This document shows, one piece after another, positions 55,778 through 64,000 of a stretch of 64,000 bases of DNA. The position numbers were made by a program, and so were the translations under genes. Below the pieces are notes generated by a model. The model saw only the letters and a list, made by a program, of their open reading frames with translations, searched no databases and was not told the DNA's origin. Positions within the stretch are counted from its first letter, which is position 1. Each line of letters starts with the position of its first letter. The stretch comes from Phycisphaerales bacterium (lineage in GTDB: Bacteria; Planctomycetota; Phycisphaerae; Phycisphaerales; UBA1924): assembly GCA_029213305.1 (NCBI GenBank), contig JARGPA010000002.1:1-64000 (forward strand). Direction: 5' to 3'.

Positions 55778-58700
55778 TTAAAGCATTGCGATTTCAGGAT
55801 CGACAATCTTCGGATTCTTGCGCTCAAGATGTATATTCCCAGTCCATGCAACTCGAATAACATGTACAACATCGTCAAGAATCATCAACAAGCTCGGTAA
55901 GACTAGCAAGATGATGAATGTTGCACTCATGAGTCCGAACGCGATTGTGATTGCCATTGGTACAAGGAACTTTGCTTGAAAACTCTGTTCGAGCATCAAT
56001 GGAAGAATCCCGAAGACTGTCGTGATCGTCGTCAACATGATCGCGCGGAATCGCGCTTGACCTGTCGCGACTCCTGCGTCGTACACACTCATCCCTTGAC
56101 TCCTTCGTTCATTGAAGAACTCCATGAAGATGAGTGAGTCGTTGACAACAATCCCAGCAAGTGCGATGAACCCGATCATTGACAAGAATGTCATCGAGTT
56201 CTCCATAAGAATATGACCCCAGATCATTCCGATCATTGCAAACGGGATTGCGAGCATGACAACTAACGGCTGAGTAAAGCTCGAGAACAACCACGCGAGT
56301 ACTACATAGATCAAACCAGACGCAACCATCATCCCCACTGGGAGTGACTTCATCGAATCTGCAAAGTCTTTCTGTCGGCCGCGTTCAACAAGGTTTACGC
56401 TGTGCAAATCTGCGATTGCTTCAACCAAACGAGGTTTAACTTCGCGTGCGAATGAATCCGGATTTGCAAGTTGACGATATACATCTGCTTGAACAGAGAT
56501 TGATCGCTGACGATTCAATCGACGGATTGTCGCATACGCTTGAGATTCTTCGATATCTGCGACTTCCCCAAGTGCAACGGGAACTCCCTCTGGAGTGAAT
56601 ACAAACATGTCCTCGATGTTCACAGTAGATTTGCGAATGCGATCAGGAACAGTCACACGAACATCAATATCTTCACGATTACCAGCGAAAGTAAAAGCTT
56701 CGAGTCCGAACACTGCTGCTTGGATCTGACGACCAACTTCTGCTCGTGTGAACCCAAGCTCTGAAGCTCCATCTCTGAGAGTAAATCGGAGTTCGCGTTG
56801 ACCACGATCTGAGTCATCCGAGATTGTGTGCACTGCTTCGTACTCTGAGAGGATTTTCTTGATTCGTCCAACTGCATCGTCAAGTTGTTCGATGGACTCT
56901 CCTGCGACAGTAAAATTGAGCGCGGGGCCACTTGGCCCGCCGGACACACCTTCCATACGGACATTTTTCGCCATCGAAATATCACCGACTTTTTCGCGGA
57001 TTTCTTCGATGATCGTGGCGCTAGATCGATCTCTCGACTCTGCGCTTGTTAGTTCGAGGATTACTTGCCCAACATGGGATGAAGATGAGTCTCCCCCTGC
57101 ACCTTCGAGATCAGAAACTGCGCCGGCCATCGCAAAGGTCGATTTCACTTCGGGTAACTCAATACATACTCGTTCATATCGACGAACAATCTCATCCGTC
57201 TGATGAACTGGTGTCCCAATCGGCATTGTAACACTGATATTTACAGTCTCTGCATCGTCCGTTTCGAACAAAATAAACTGCAATTTACCCGACGCGACCA
57301 TTCCCAATGAAACAATTAATATCCCAATCACCACGGATAGAGTGACATAACGATAACTCATCGACACGCGAAGCAGTTTCGCGTATGTAGGGATGATTCG
57401 GCCTGAAATGATGTGATCTCGACCCTTATCGTATTTTGCCTCGAGCCTCGCGATCGCGCCGAACAATGCAAACCGATGCTTTTTCTTTCCGTTCGCGCGA
57501 ATCTTATCGACAGATCGCAGCGAGTGCCCCATGTGCATCGGAAGAATAAAGAGTGATTCAATCAACGAGACACCCAATGCACATCCAACAACAACGGGCA
57601 TCACATTCATAAAGTCCCCGATTTGCCCATTCATAAGTGCAAGGGGAAGGAACGCGAAGATTGTGGTTAGCACCGTAGAAACAACAGGCCAAGCAACCTG
57701 ATCGGCGCCGTTCACCGCTGCAACCAATGCGGGTTCACCCTTCTCATGTCGCGTAGTAATGTTTTCAGCAACGACAATTGCATCGTCAACAAGAATACCG
57801 ATCACGATGATCAAACCAAACATAGTCAAGAAGTTGAGAGAGATATCCAGTACTGACATCAGCGCGAGCGTTCCCAACAACGAAACAACAAGGCCCATCG
57901 CGACCCAGAATGAAATTCTCCAGTTCAGTAAGAGAACCAAAGTGATGAATACGAGCAATCCACCAAACATTGCATTTCTCAAGAGTAGATCGAGTCTGCC
58001 CTCAACGAATCGTGCGAGATCAGTAGTTGTTACAAGCGTACCTGGGGGAGATGCAATCTCGAATCGATCGTAACCAAGTTTCCACGCTGCATATCTTGGG
58101 GAAACGCTTGATGGATCTGATCCAGGGGATGCCCTCGATGCTTTCATTTGTTCGGATTTGGAAAGATCAAGCTCATCCCCATTGCGTCCTTTTACATACG
58201 CTTTGACAAACTCTGAGATCCGGATCACATCTTGATCACCAACACGAAAAACAGTTAATGTAACTGTTGGGTGACCTTCATATCTTGTTATGAGATCCGT
58301 GTCGACGAACCCGTCATAGACTTGAGCGACATCTCCAACTCGTACAACTCCGCCGTCGCCGTTTGCTTTGATTACAATTTCTCGCACTGTATCGGCGCGC
58401 TCTTCAACTCCAACGGATCGGATCGAGATTGTGCTTGTTGCAGTTCGAACTGATCCACCTGGGAGCTCAACCATCGCGGATCGGATCTTGTCCGAGATCG
58501 TTGGTAATGAAACCCCGTACTCGATTGCGTTCTCAGGAGAAACCTCAATACGAAGTTCGTCAGATCGTACCCCACCCATCGAGACATCTGTAATTTCAGG
58601 CAATGAAAGCAAATCATCGCGAGTTTGGATAATAAAATCTTTCATTGTTCGTTCGTCGGCTTCGCCGTACAACGCAACGATAATCGCGGGCATGTTGGGT

Positions 58701-59092
58701 TCGAGAATATCAACAACGATATTGTCGACTGCATCTGGGAGATCTTGAATTGAATCGATCTCTCTTTTTACATCCGCGAGCGCCTGTTGGATTGGCATCC
58801 CCTCTTCGAACTCAACGACAACACTTGCGGCGCCCTCACTAACGGTTGATGTAATCTCTTTTACGCTTGTCAGATCTGCGACTTTGTCTTCGATCTTCGT
58901 CGCGAGCGCGTCTTCCACTTCTTCTGGCGCAGCGCCAGGGTACGGCGCCATGATCGTGATAATCCGTGATTCAACATACGGGAAGAACTCTCGTCTGAGT
59001 CCTGTTCCAAAGATCAATCCCGCGCCGATGATTGCGAACATTACCAGATTCGCAACAACAGGTTTACGGACTCCAAATCGTGCAAAACTCAT
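55778..59092 (-). CDS. RND family efflux transporter, permease subunit
   Basis: 1104 residues. Twelve membrane helices in the RND layout, with the GDFMNVMPVVVGCALGVS helix and the paired large periplasmic loops. Segments such as IIGAGLIFGTGLRREFFPYV and ILVDDAIVVAEN with AIPFAMIGMIWGH are the core of AcrB/MdtC-type and related pumps. An export substrate cannot be told from sequence. It overlaps the adaptor gene by four bases (ATGA). No outer-membrane TolC gene is adjacent. Confidence 0.95.
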   Translation of the reverse strand: MSFARFGVRKPVVANLVMFAIIGAGLIFGTGLRREFFPYVESRIITIMAPYPGAAPEEVEDALATKIEDKVADLTSVKEITSTVSEGAASVVVEFEEGMPIQQALADVKREIDSIQDLPDAVDNIVVDILEPNMPAIIVALYGEADERTMKDFIIQTRDDLLSLPEITDVSMGGVRSDELRIEVSPENAIEYGVSLPTISDKIRSAMVELPGGSVRTATSTISIRSVGVEERADTVREIVIKANGDGGVVRVGDVAQVYDGFVDTDLITRYEGHPTVTLTVFRVGDQDVIRISEFVKAYVKGRNGDELDLSKSEQMKASRASPGSDPSSVSPRYAAWKLGYDRFEIASPPGTLVTTTDLARFVEGRLDLLLRNAMFGGLLVFITLVLLLNWRISFWVAMGLVVSLLGTLALMSVLDISLNFLTMFGLIIVIGILVDDAIVVAENITTRHEKGEPALVAAVNGADQVAWPVVSTVLTTIFAFLPLALMNGQIGDFMNVMPVVVGCALGVSLIESLFILPMHMGHSLRSVDKIRANGKKKHRFALFGAIARLEAKYDKGRDHIISGRIIPTYAKLLRVSMSYRYVTLSVVIGILIVSLGMVASGKLQFILFETDDAETVNISVTMPIGTPVHQTDEIVRRYERVCIELPEVKSTFAMAGAVSDLEGAGGDSSSSHVGQVILELTSAESRDRSSATIIEEIREKVGDISMAKNVRMEGVSGGPSGPALNFTVAGESIEQLDDAVGRIKKILSEYEAVHTISDDSDRGQRELRFTLRDGASELGFTRAEVGRQIQAAVFGLEAFTFAGNREDIDVRVTVPDRIRKSTVNIEDMFVFTPEGVPVALGEVADIEESQAYATIRRLNRQRSISVQADVYRQLANPDSFAREVKPRLVEAIADLHSVNLVERGRQKDFADSMKSLPVGMMVASGLIYVVLAWLFSSFTQPLVVMLAIPFAMIGMIWGHILMENSMTFLSMIGFIALAGIVVNDSLIFMEFFNERRSQGMSVYDAGVATGQARFRAIMLTTITTVFGILPLMLEQSFQAKFLVPMAITIAFGLMSATFIILLVLPSLLMILDDVVHVIRVAWTGNIHLERKNPKIVDPEIAML

Positions 59093-60534
59093 GGATTCGT
59101 CCCTTCAATATCATCAGAGGTCACTTTATTGACAGGGTCTCCATCAACTCTGACCCTCATGCCTTCGATGATCTGATCAAGCAGGGAAACTGCGATCAAT
59201 GAGTTCTCAACTGGTTCATACCCCACTTCGAGTGCAACCCACTGTGATTCCATTGGATCTAACTCAGGCATCTGCGCCTCAAAGCTATATGCAACTTTAA
59301 CAGGCACAACTTCGATAACTCTTGTCCCTTCCCCGTTCATTGTCGCTGCATAGACATGATTTGCTTGAACTGCTCGTCGCGGTAAGATCACACGATCGTG
59401 CGGATCTGAAGTGACAACACGCCCATGGACGAACTGCCCGGGGAGAAGACGATTGATATCGTTTGCGTCTTGGGTCACTTCGACATAGATCGTGATGGAT
59501 CGGTTCGAGCTGTCAGCTTCAGGTGCGATCCGCATGATTTTCCCGACCTGATCAGGTTGTCCTCCTGGAGCTTTGACCCAGAGTCGGACTTCGTCGCCTT
59601 TCTTAATCCAAGTCGATGCAGATGCTGGAACTTTGAGTGGAATTTCCAAACGGGATAAATCCACAACGCGGGCAACTCGTGTCCCTACTCCTACCCAATC
59701 ACCTTCGCGGAAATCGATTCTCTGGAGTTCTCCTGGGAACGGCGCACGAACTGAAGATCGTTCAACCTGCTCGTTTGCGATACGCATATTGGCGCTTTGC
59801 AATGAGAGATCTGCTTCGAGTCGGGTTCGACGAGAAGGAATCAGATCTAACTGTTGTTGTAACACAGACAACTCACGCTGAGAGCGAAGATATGACGCAA
59901 GTTTTACATCGCGCTCGCCTGCTGATCCTGCGCCTGCAGCGATTGCTTCATCTGTACGATCGAGATCCCGTTTGGCCGCCTCGATCTCTTGTGACGCAAA
60001 CTGCACTTGAAGTTGCATTTGCTCTTCTTCAACCATCATCCCATCAATCTGCGCTTCGAGCGATTTGACTGCTTGTCGTGCAGCATCAAATGCGTTGATG
60101 TAATCGGAATCATCAAGACGAACAATCAGATCATTCGAACTGACATGATGTCCGACTTCAATCTCGTTTGGCCGATCGATTACCCGGCCTGCAACCTCTG
60201 CAACTATATCAGCGCTCGACATCGTTCTGGTTGTGCCGTACCCGGACCAGAGACGATTAGAAGGACGATGAACTGATTCAATCGTACTGATCAAAATCGC
60301 ATTCGATTGTGGCGGCTTCTTCTCACTCGTGCTCTTCGTCGCGATCATCCCTTTGACAATCCCGGATGCAATCATGATTAAAACTACACATACAACAAAT
60401 CTTGGTAGAAAAACCATCAAGATTGACTTCGTTCGGTCTGACTTTGGGTTGGATTGCAAAGGTCGATCCTCTATTAAAATGCGGGCGAGACGCATCCTCC
60501 CGGTGTATGCATCGTCGACCGATATTGTAGGCAT
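59089..60534 (-). CDS. RND periplasmic adaptor (membrane fusion) protein
   Basis: 481 residues from the ATG at 60534. A basic N-terminus, a membrane helix (about 39-63), then the barrel-sandwich halves of the lipoyl-like domain (VAEVAGRVIDRPNEIEVG and SVRAPFPGELQRIDFREGD), a coiled-coil hairpin (about 150-230) and the beta-barrel domain. It bridges the pump to an outer-membrane channel. The leader is unusually long and may instead begin at a later Met (residue 14 or 40). Confidence 0.9.
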   Translation of the reverse strand: MPTISVDDAYTGRMRLARILIEDRPLQSNPKSDRTKSILMVFLPRFVVCVVLIMIASGIVKGMIATKSTSEKKPPQSNAILISTIESVHRPSNRLWSGYGTTRTMSSADIVAEVAGRVIDRPNEIEVGHHVSSNDLIVRLDDSDYINAFDAARQAVKSLEAQIDGMMVEEEQMQLQVQFASQEIEAAKRDLDRTDEAIAAGAGSAGERDVKLASYLRSQRELSVLQQQLDLIPSRRTRLEADLSLQSANMRIANEQVERSSVRAPFPGELQRIDFREGDWVGVGTRVARVVDLSRLEIPLKVPASASTWIKKGDEVRLWVKAPGGQPDQVGKIMRIAPEADSSNRSITIYVEVTQDANDINRLLPGQFVHGRVVTSDPHDRVILPRRAVQANHVYAATMNGEGTRVIEVVPVKVAYSFEAQMPELDPMESQWVALEVGYEPVENSLIAVSLLDQIIEGMRVRVDGDPVNKVTSDDIEGTNP

Positions 60535-60551
60535 ACCGAAAAGAACTCTGG

Positions 60552-61643
60552 ATGGATGCAGCCCGCCTTGCCGATAGGAAACGGGTGATTAAATACATAG
60601 GTTCAAAGCGTCTTCTCGTCGATCAAATCGTCTCATTGTGCTCCCTTGCTAAACCAAACGGGGGGAGTGTCATTGATTTGTTCAGCGGCACCTCTCGCGT
60701 AGGTCATGCGCTCAAAAGCGCAGGATTTGGTGTTCAAGCGAATGATCACAATGCATATGCACATAATCTTGCGCTTTGTTACATCCAATCGGATGCTCCA
60801 AAGATCGCTGAACAAGCGACAAAGATCATCGATGAGCTCAATACCATTGAAGGTAAGCCGGGGTATGTCACCCAGACGTACTGTATCAACTCAAGGTTTT
60901 TTCATCCAGATAATGGACAACGAATCGACGCGATGAGAGATCGAATCGAGAAACTTTCGCTCACTCCCGAACTCAAAGCTGTCGTCCTAACGAGTCTTAT
61001 AGAAGCGGCCGATCGTGTTGATTCGACTACCGGCGTGCAGATGGCTTATCTCAAAGCATGGGCGCCTAGAGCTCACAAACCAATTTCACTTCGTCTCCCA
61101 GATATACTCGCACATCCCAAGGATCGTCCTTGCAGCGCTCATCAGCTCGACGCGATCGCTGCTGCTCAAACTCTGCGAGCGGACATTGCATATCTTGATC
61201 CGCCTTACAACCAACATTCATACCTTGGGAATTACCATATCTGGGAAACCCTCGTTCGTTGGGATCATCCAGAGACATACGGGATCGCATGCAAACGCGT
61301 CGATTGCCGCGAGCGCAAGAGCCCATACAACTCGAAGGTAAAAATCGCGGCAGCACTCGACGAAGTCATCCAAGCAGTGGATTGCGATACCATGATCGTC
61401 TCATTCAATGATGAGGGATATCTTACGCGAGATCAGATTGAGGAAATGCTCTCCAAACGAGGCCCGGTCGTTGTGCTCGATCGTGAACATCCTCGTTATG
61501 TCGGTTGCAAAATCGGAATTCATAACCAACAAGGCAAACGAGTAGGGAAAGTTGGAAAAGTCCGTAATACGGAATATTTCTTCATCGCAGGCGCAGGAGC
61601 GCATCGAATCGCGGCTGAAGAACTTGAACTCGTCGCTGCATAA
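60552..61643 (+). CDS. D12-class N6-adenine DNA methyltransferase (Dam-like), orphan
   Basis: 363 residues. The order of motifs is that of the D12/Dam class: YIGSKRLL near the N-terminus, the AdoMet loop DLFSGTSRVGHAL (42-54), and the catalytic DPPYNQHSYLGNYHIWE. No restriction endonuclease or specificity subunit is adjacent, so it is an orphan in this window. It is divergent from the RND adaptor and convergent with the PA14 gene, 4 bases apart. The recognition sequence is unknown. The C-terminal 100 residues exceed a minimal Dam and may carry target recognition. Confidence 0.87.
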   Translation: MDAARLADRKRVIKYIGSKRLLVDQIVSLCSLAKPNGGSVIDLFSGTSRVGHALKSAGFGVQANDHNAYAHNLALCYIQSDAPKIAEQATKIIDELNTIEGKPGYVTQTYCINSRFFHPDNGQRIDAMRDRIEKLSLTPELKAVVLTSLIEAADRVDSTTGVQMAYLKAWAPRAHKPISLRLPDILAHPKDRPCSAHQLDAIAAAQTLRADIAYLDPPYNQHSYLGNYHIWETLVRWDHPETYGIACKRVDCRERKSPYNSKVKIAAALDEVIQAVDCDTMIVSFNDEGYLTRDQIEEMLSKRGPVVVLDREHPRYVGCKIGIHNQQGKRVGKVGKVRNTEYFFIAGAGAHRIAAEELELVAA

Positions 61644-61647
61644 AAAA

Positions 61648-64000
61648 TCAACGATTGTGCTGAGATCCAATCTCTCGCCATTGAACGACTTTGACACGGT
61701 TTGGTTTTCCTACGAATGCGCTCGCAGGGATAACTTCTTCGTAGAGATCATTCGGTCCTTTCCAAGTCAGGAAGAGCCCTGCGATTGACCAGCCGTCCAT
61801 AAACTGAAGCTCCAGATCGTGTTCTCCTGCTTGTAGTTCGACTGAGCCGTTTCGCCAACGGAACCAATGTCCAGATGTATCTGAAACGACTGCTTTCCCA
61901 TCGATTAATAATTTCGCATATTGATCAGATCCGACATTAAAAGTCCAACGACCACTTTCAGGGACTATCAACTTTCCCGTGAGTTTGAGTGCGAAGAAAT
62001 CATATGAGAACCCACTCTCAAAGGCCCCGAAGGTCATGTTCCAACTTACACGAGGTACTGCTGTTGTGAGTACAGGACTCTCCCAATCGAGAGTATCCAA
62101 GTTGTATCCACGCGTATTGTTATACCATTTTGCAGTTAGAGCAGCTTCACCTGTATCGAACGTCGGTTCTGGATCATACATATCAAACGCATTCGCAGGA
62201 ATAATCTCTTCAAATGGTGCACTAGGAGATTTCCAAGTCACATTTAAACCTGCGGTTGACCAACCTTCCCAATATCGAACTTCAAACTTGTGCACTCCTT
62301 CAGCCAGGTTTATCGTTCCAGATTTCCATCGATAGGAATGCCCTGATGTATCAACTACGACGGGTTCATCGTTTATCAACAGAATCGCGCTTTGATCCGA
62401 ACCAAGGTTGAAAGTCCAAGTCCCAGATTCAGGTACAGTTAACTGACTGATCAATCGCAACCCAAAGAAATCTCTAGGCCCATCTGTGTAGAACGCACCG
62501 TACGAACGACGCCACGAGACATTGTCTACAACACTGTTACTCGTGTGTTCTGCGTAATCGATTTGCCCCGCGTTCTGAGCGTGCCATGCGTTGGTTGTCC
62601 AATACGCGCGAATTCCTCCCCCTGGATCAAACGGAGTTTCTGTTTCTTGTAATGAAAACGCAGTCCGAGGGATAATGATGTCTGCAGGTACAGTTGGTCC
62701 CCTCCAAGCAACATGCAATCCTGCGGTTGACCATCCTTCCCAATATCGAATCTCAATATCGTGTTTGCCTTCACTCAGCTGGACTGTCCCACTCTTCCAT
62801 CTGTATGTATGTCCAGATGTATCCGTGACAACAGGTTCGCCGTCGATTAATAGGATCGCGCTCTGATCTGATCCAAGAGAAAAGGTCCATGACCCAGTTG
62901 CAGGGACATCAACTTGTCCAAGCAATCGAACTCCAAAATAATCGGATGGAGTATTATCATCGAATTTTCCTGTAGTAATACGCCACGCAACATTTGGAAC
63001 AGTTGTGGCATGATCATGTTCTGCATAATCGATCTGTCCCGCATTCGAGGCGTGGCGCGCGCTGGTATTCCAATATGCTCTGAGTCCCCCGCCACCCGAA
63101 TCGTAATCGCGCTGAATCTCTGCGTGTGAAAATGCAGATGGAGGGATCACAACCTCAACTCCACCTGGGGGTGTCCATGTCACTGTTAATCCTGCGGTTG
63201 ACCACCCTTCCCAGTATCGAACTTCAAACTCGTGTTGTCCTGCTTCGAGTTCGATTTCTCCACTCTTCCAACGATGTGTATGACCAGAATCATCATTCAC
63301 AATCATCTGCCCGTTAATCAACAACTGTGCTGATTGATCTGACCCAAGCTTGAACTTCCATACGCCATCTGTTGGGACGTCAAGATATCCGACGGCCCTG
63401 AGTCCGAAGTAATCAGTTTTAACTCCTCCAACGGATGTTGAGGATCTACCTTCGTCGTCTGTGATTGTTGTTCCTGGGAAAGCGCCGTTCGTGAGTTCCC
63501 ATGCAATGTTTGCTTCGAAGGTTGTCCGATCGTAGTTTTGCCAATCGATGTGTCCAACCTTGGATGCATGACGAGCATTATCAACCCAATACACAAGAAG
63601 ACCATCCCCACTATTTCCTAGCGCAGGATCAACTTCGTTCATTGAAAATGCACTCGCGGGGATGACTGATTCAAACTCATCTCCAGGGCCTTTCCATGTC
63701 AGCACTAAACCTGAACTCGACCAGCCTTCCCAGAACTGAATTTCGATTGGTGATTCACCTTCTGATACGGTCTTTGTGCCGTACTTCCAACGGAAAGTAT
63801 GTCCGGATGTATCGTCGACCAACATATCACCTGCGAGATATACCCTTGATGATTGATCTGACCCAAGCCCGATGGTCCATTGACCCGCTCTTGGGAAGTT
63901 TATTTTTCCAACGAGACGAGTTGCGTGATAATCTGTTGGGCCACCGGTATACATTGCGCCGCTTGATAGCGGCCAATAGACATTCTGGACTGTCTCAGTT
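61648..64000 (-). CDS. Secreted protein with at least five tandem PA14-like domains (partial, N-terminus off the right edge)
   Basis: The frame is open to the right edge; a Met at 63954 lies inside the first visible domain and is not the start. At least five copies of a roughly 145-residue unit are present. Each has an [AV]YW or KWY strand, GSDQSA-x-LLI, T/D-SGH-x-[FY]RW, EGWSTAGL and an IIPASAF-type end. These fit the PA14 fold (carbohydrate-binding jelly roll). Units two to four are so alike in DNA that recent duplication is likely. The protein ends KPNRVKVVQWREIGSQHNR with no Gly-Cys-Pro tail. The N-terminus and anchoring are not visible. Confidence 0.88.
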   Translation of the reverse strand, partial: TETVQNVYWPLSSGAMYTGGPTDYHATRLVGKINFPRAGQWTIGLGSDQSSRVYLAGDMLVDDTSGHTFRWKYGTKTVSEGESPIEIQFWEGWSSSGLVLTWKGPGDEFESVIPASAFSMNEVDPALGNSGDGLLVYWVDNARHASKVGHIDWQNYDRTTFEANIAWELTNGAFPGTTITDDEGRSSTSVGGVKTDYFGLRAVGYLDVPTDGVWKFKLGSDQSAQLLINGQMIVNDDSGHTHRWKSGEIELEAGQHEFEVRYWEGWSTAGLTVTWTPPGGVEVVIPPSAFSHAEIQRDYDSGGGGLRAYWNTSARHASNAGQIDYAEHDHATTVPNVAWRITTGKFDDNTPSDYFGVRLLGQVDVPATGSWTFSLGSDQSAILLIDGEPVVTDTSGHTYRWKSGTVQLSEGKHDIEIRYWEGWSTAGLHVAWRGPTVPADIIIPRTAFSLQETETPFDPGGGIRAYWTTNAWHAQNAGQIDYAEHTSNSVVDNVSWRRSYGAFYTDGPRDFFGLRLISQLTVPESGTWTFNLGSDQSAILLINDEPVVVDTSGHSYRWKSGTINLAEGVHKFEVRYWEGWSTAGLNVTWKSPSAPFEEIIPANAFDMYDPEPTFDTGEAALTAKWYNNTRGYNLDTLDWESPVLTTAVPRVSWNMTFGAFESGFSYDFFALKLTGKLIVPESGRWTFNVGSDQYAKLLIDGKAVVSDTSGHWFRWRNGSVELQAGEHDLELQFMDGWSIAGLFLTWKGPNDLYEEVIPASAFVGKPNRVKVVQWREIGSQHNR

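Noticed and set aside
1-64000. rRNA, tRNA, insertion sequences, integrases, phage genes
   Set aside because: None were recognised when reading both strands by eye; a dedicated RNA search could still find a missed tRNA.

Overview
The window looks like a chromosomal segment of a free-living, probably aquatic Planctomycetota bacterium of the class Phycisphaerae. The main evidence is a run of secreted proteins that all end in a roughly 55-residue, twice-repeated dockerin-like module closing with Gly-Cys-Pro. From memory this tail is typical of Phycisphaerales ('GC-type dockerin' proteins); I could not search to confirm it. A PEP-CTERM-like tail, a lipid A deacylase and a PilMNO-type system fit a Gram-negative-type envelope. 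Base composition looks moderate by eye; I did not compute it.

Positions 1-13300, nearly all on the minus strand, hold a di-haem cytochrome c peroxidase cut by the left edge, then an accessory cluster. The cluster has seven proteins with the Gly-Cys-Pro tail: a tiny carrier, an M12B-like metalloprotease with PA14, a P-domain protein, three VCBS/FG-GAP proteins and a W-D-G repeat protein. It also has one lipase-like protein without the tail and a decayed tail remnant near 4202. One FG-GAP gene (8841-10164) is broken by a frameshift.

Positions 13400-19450 are housekeeping: a solitary atpA, cdaA with its YbbR-domain regulator (c-di-AMP synthesis), and a rightward operon of an Nfu-N protein, mutY and a family 2 glycosyltransferase. 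Positions 19450-25300 carry a leftward group: lpxR-like lipid A deacylase, two paralogous membrane proteins with PsbP/DcrB-like domains, and purE. A PEP-CTERM-like protein lies just upstream of this group. Positions 25476-30926 carry acs and a small operon (AhpD-like, alpha/beta hydrolase, small membrane protein, DUF1348). That operon diverges from a TetR regulator, and two matching operator-like sites lie between them.

Positions 30940-36351 are a pilM-pilN-pilO-pilP-like-gspE/pilB operon (type IV pilus or type II secretion platform). Next come futalosine hydrolase, an HD-GYP protein, a Ca/Na antiporter, a lipoprotein-like protein, a LOG-family protein, a 1532-residue AsmA-like protein, radA, a small membrane protein, a thioesterase and trmB. 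A putative protease with a degenerate HAAVH site and a zinc-ribbon membrane protein follow. Then come queC-queE-queD (7-deazaguanine pathway) and an HtrA/DegP protease.

The right end has an RND pump with its adaptor, an orphan D12-class adenine DNA methyltransferase, and a protein with at least five tandem PA14-like domains cut by the right edge. No rRNA, tRNA, CRISPR array, transposase or prophage was recognised.
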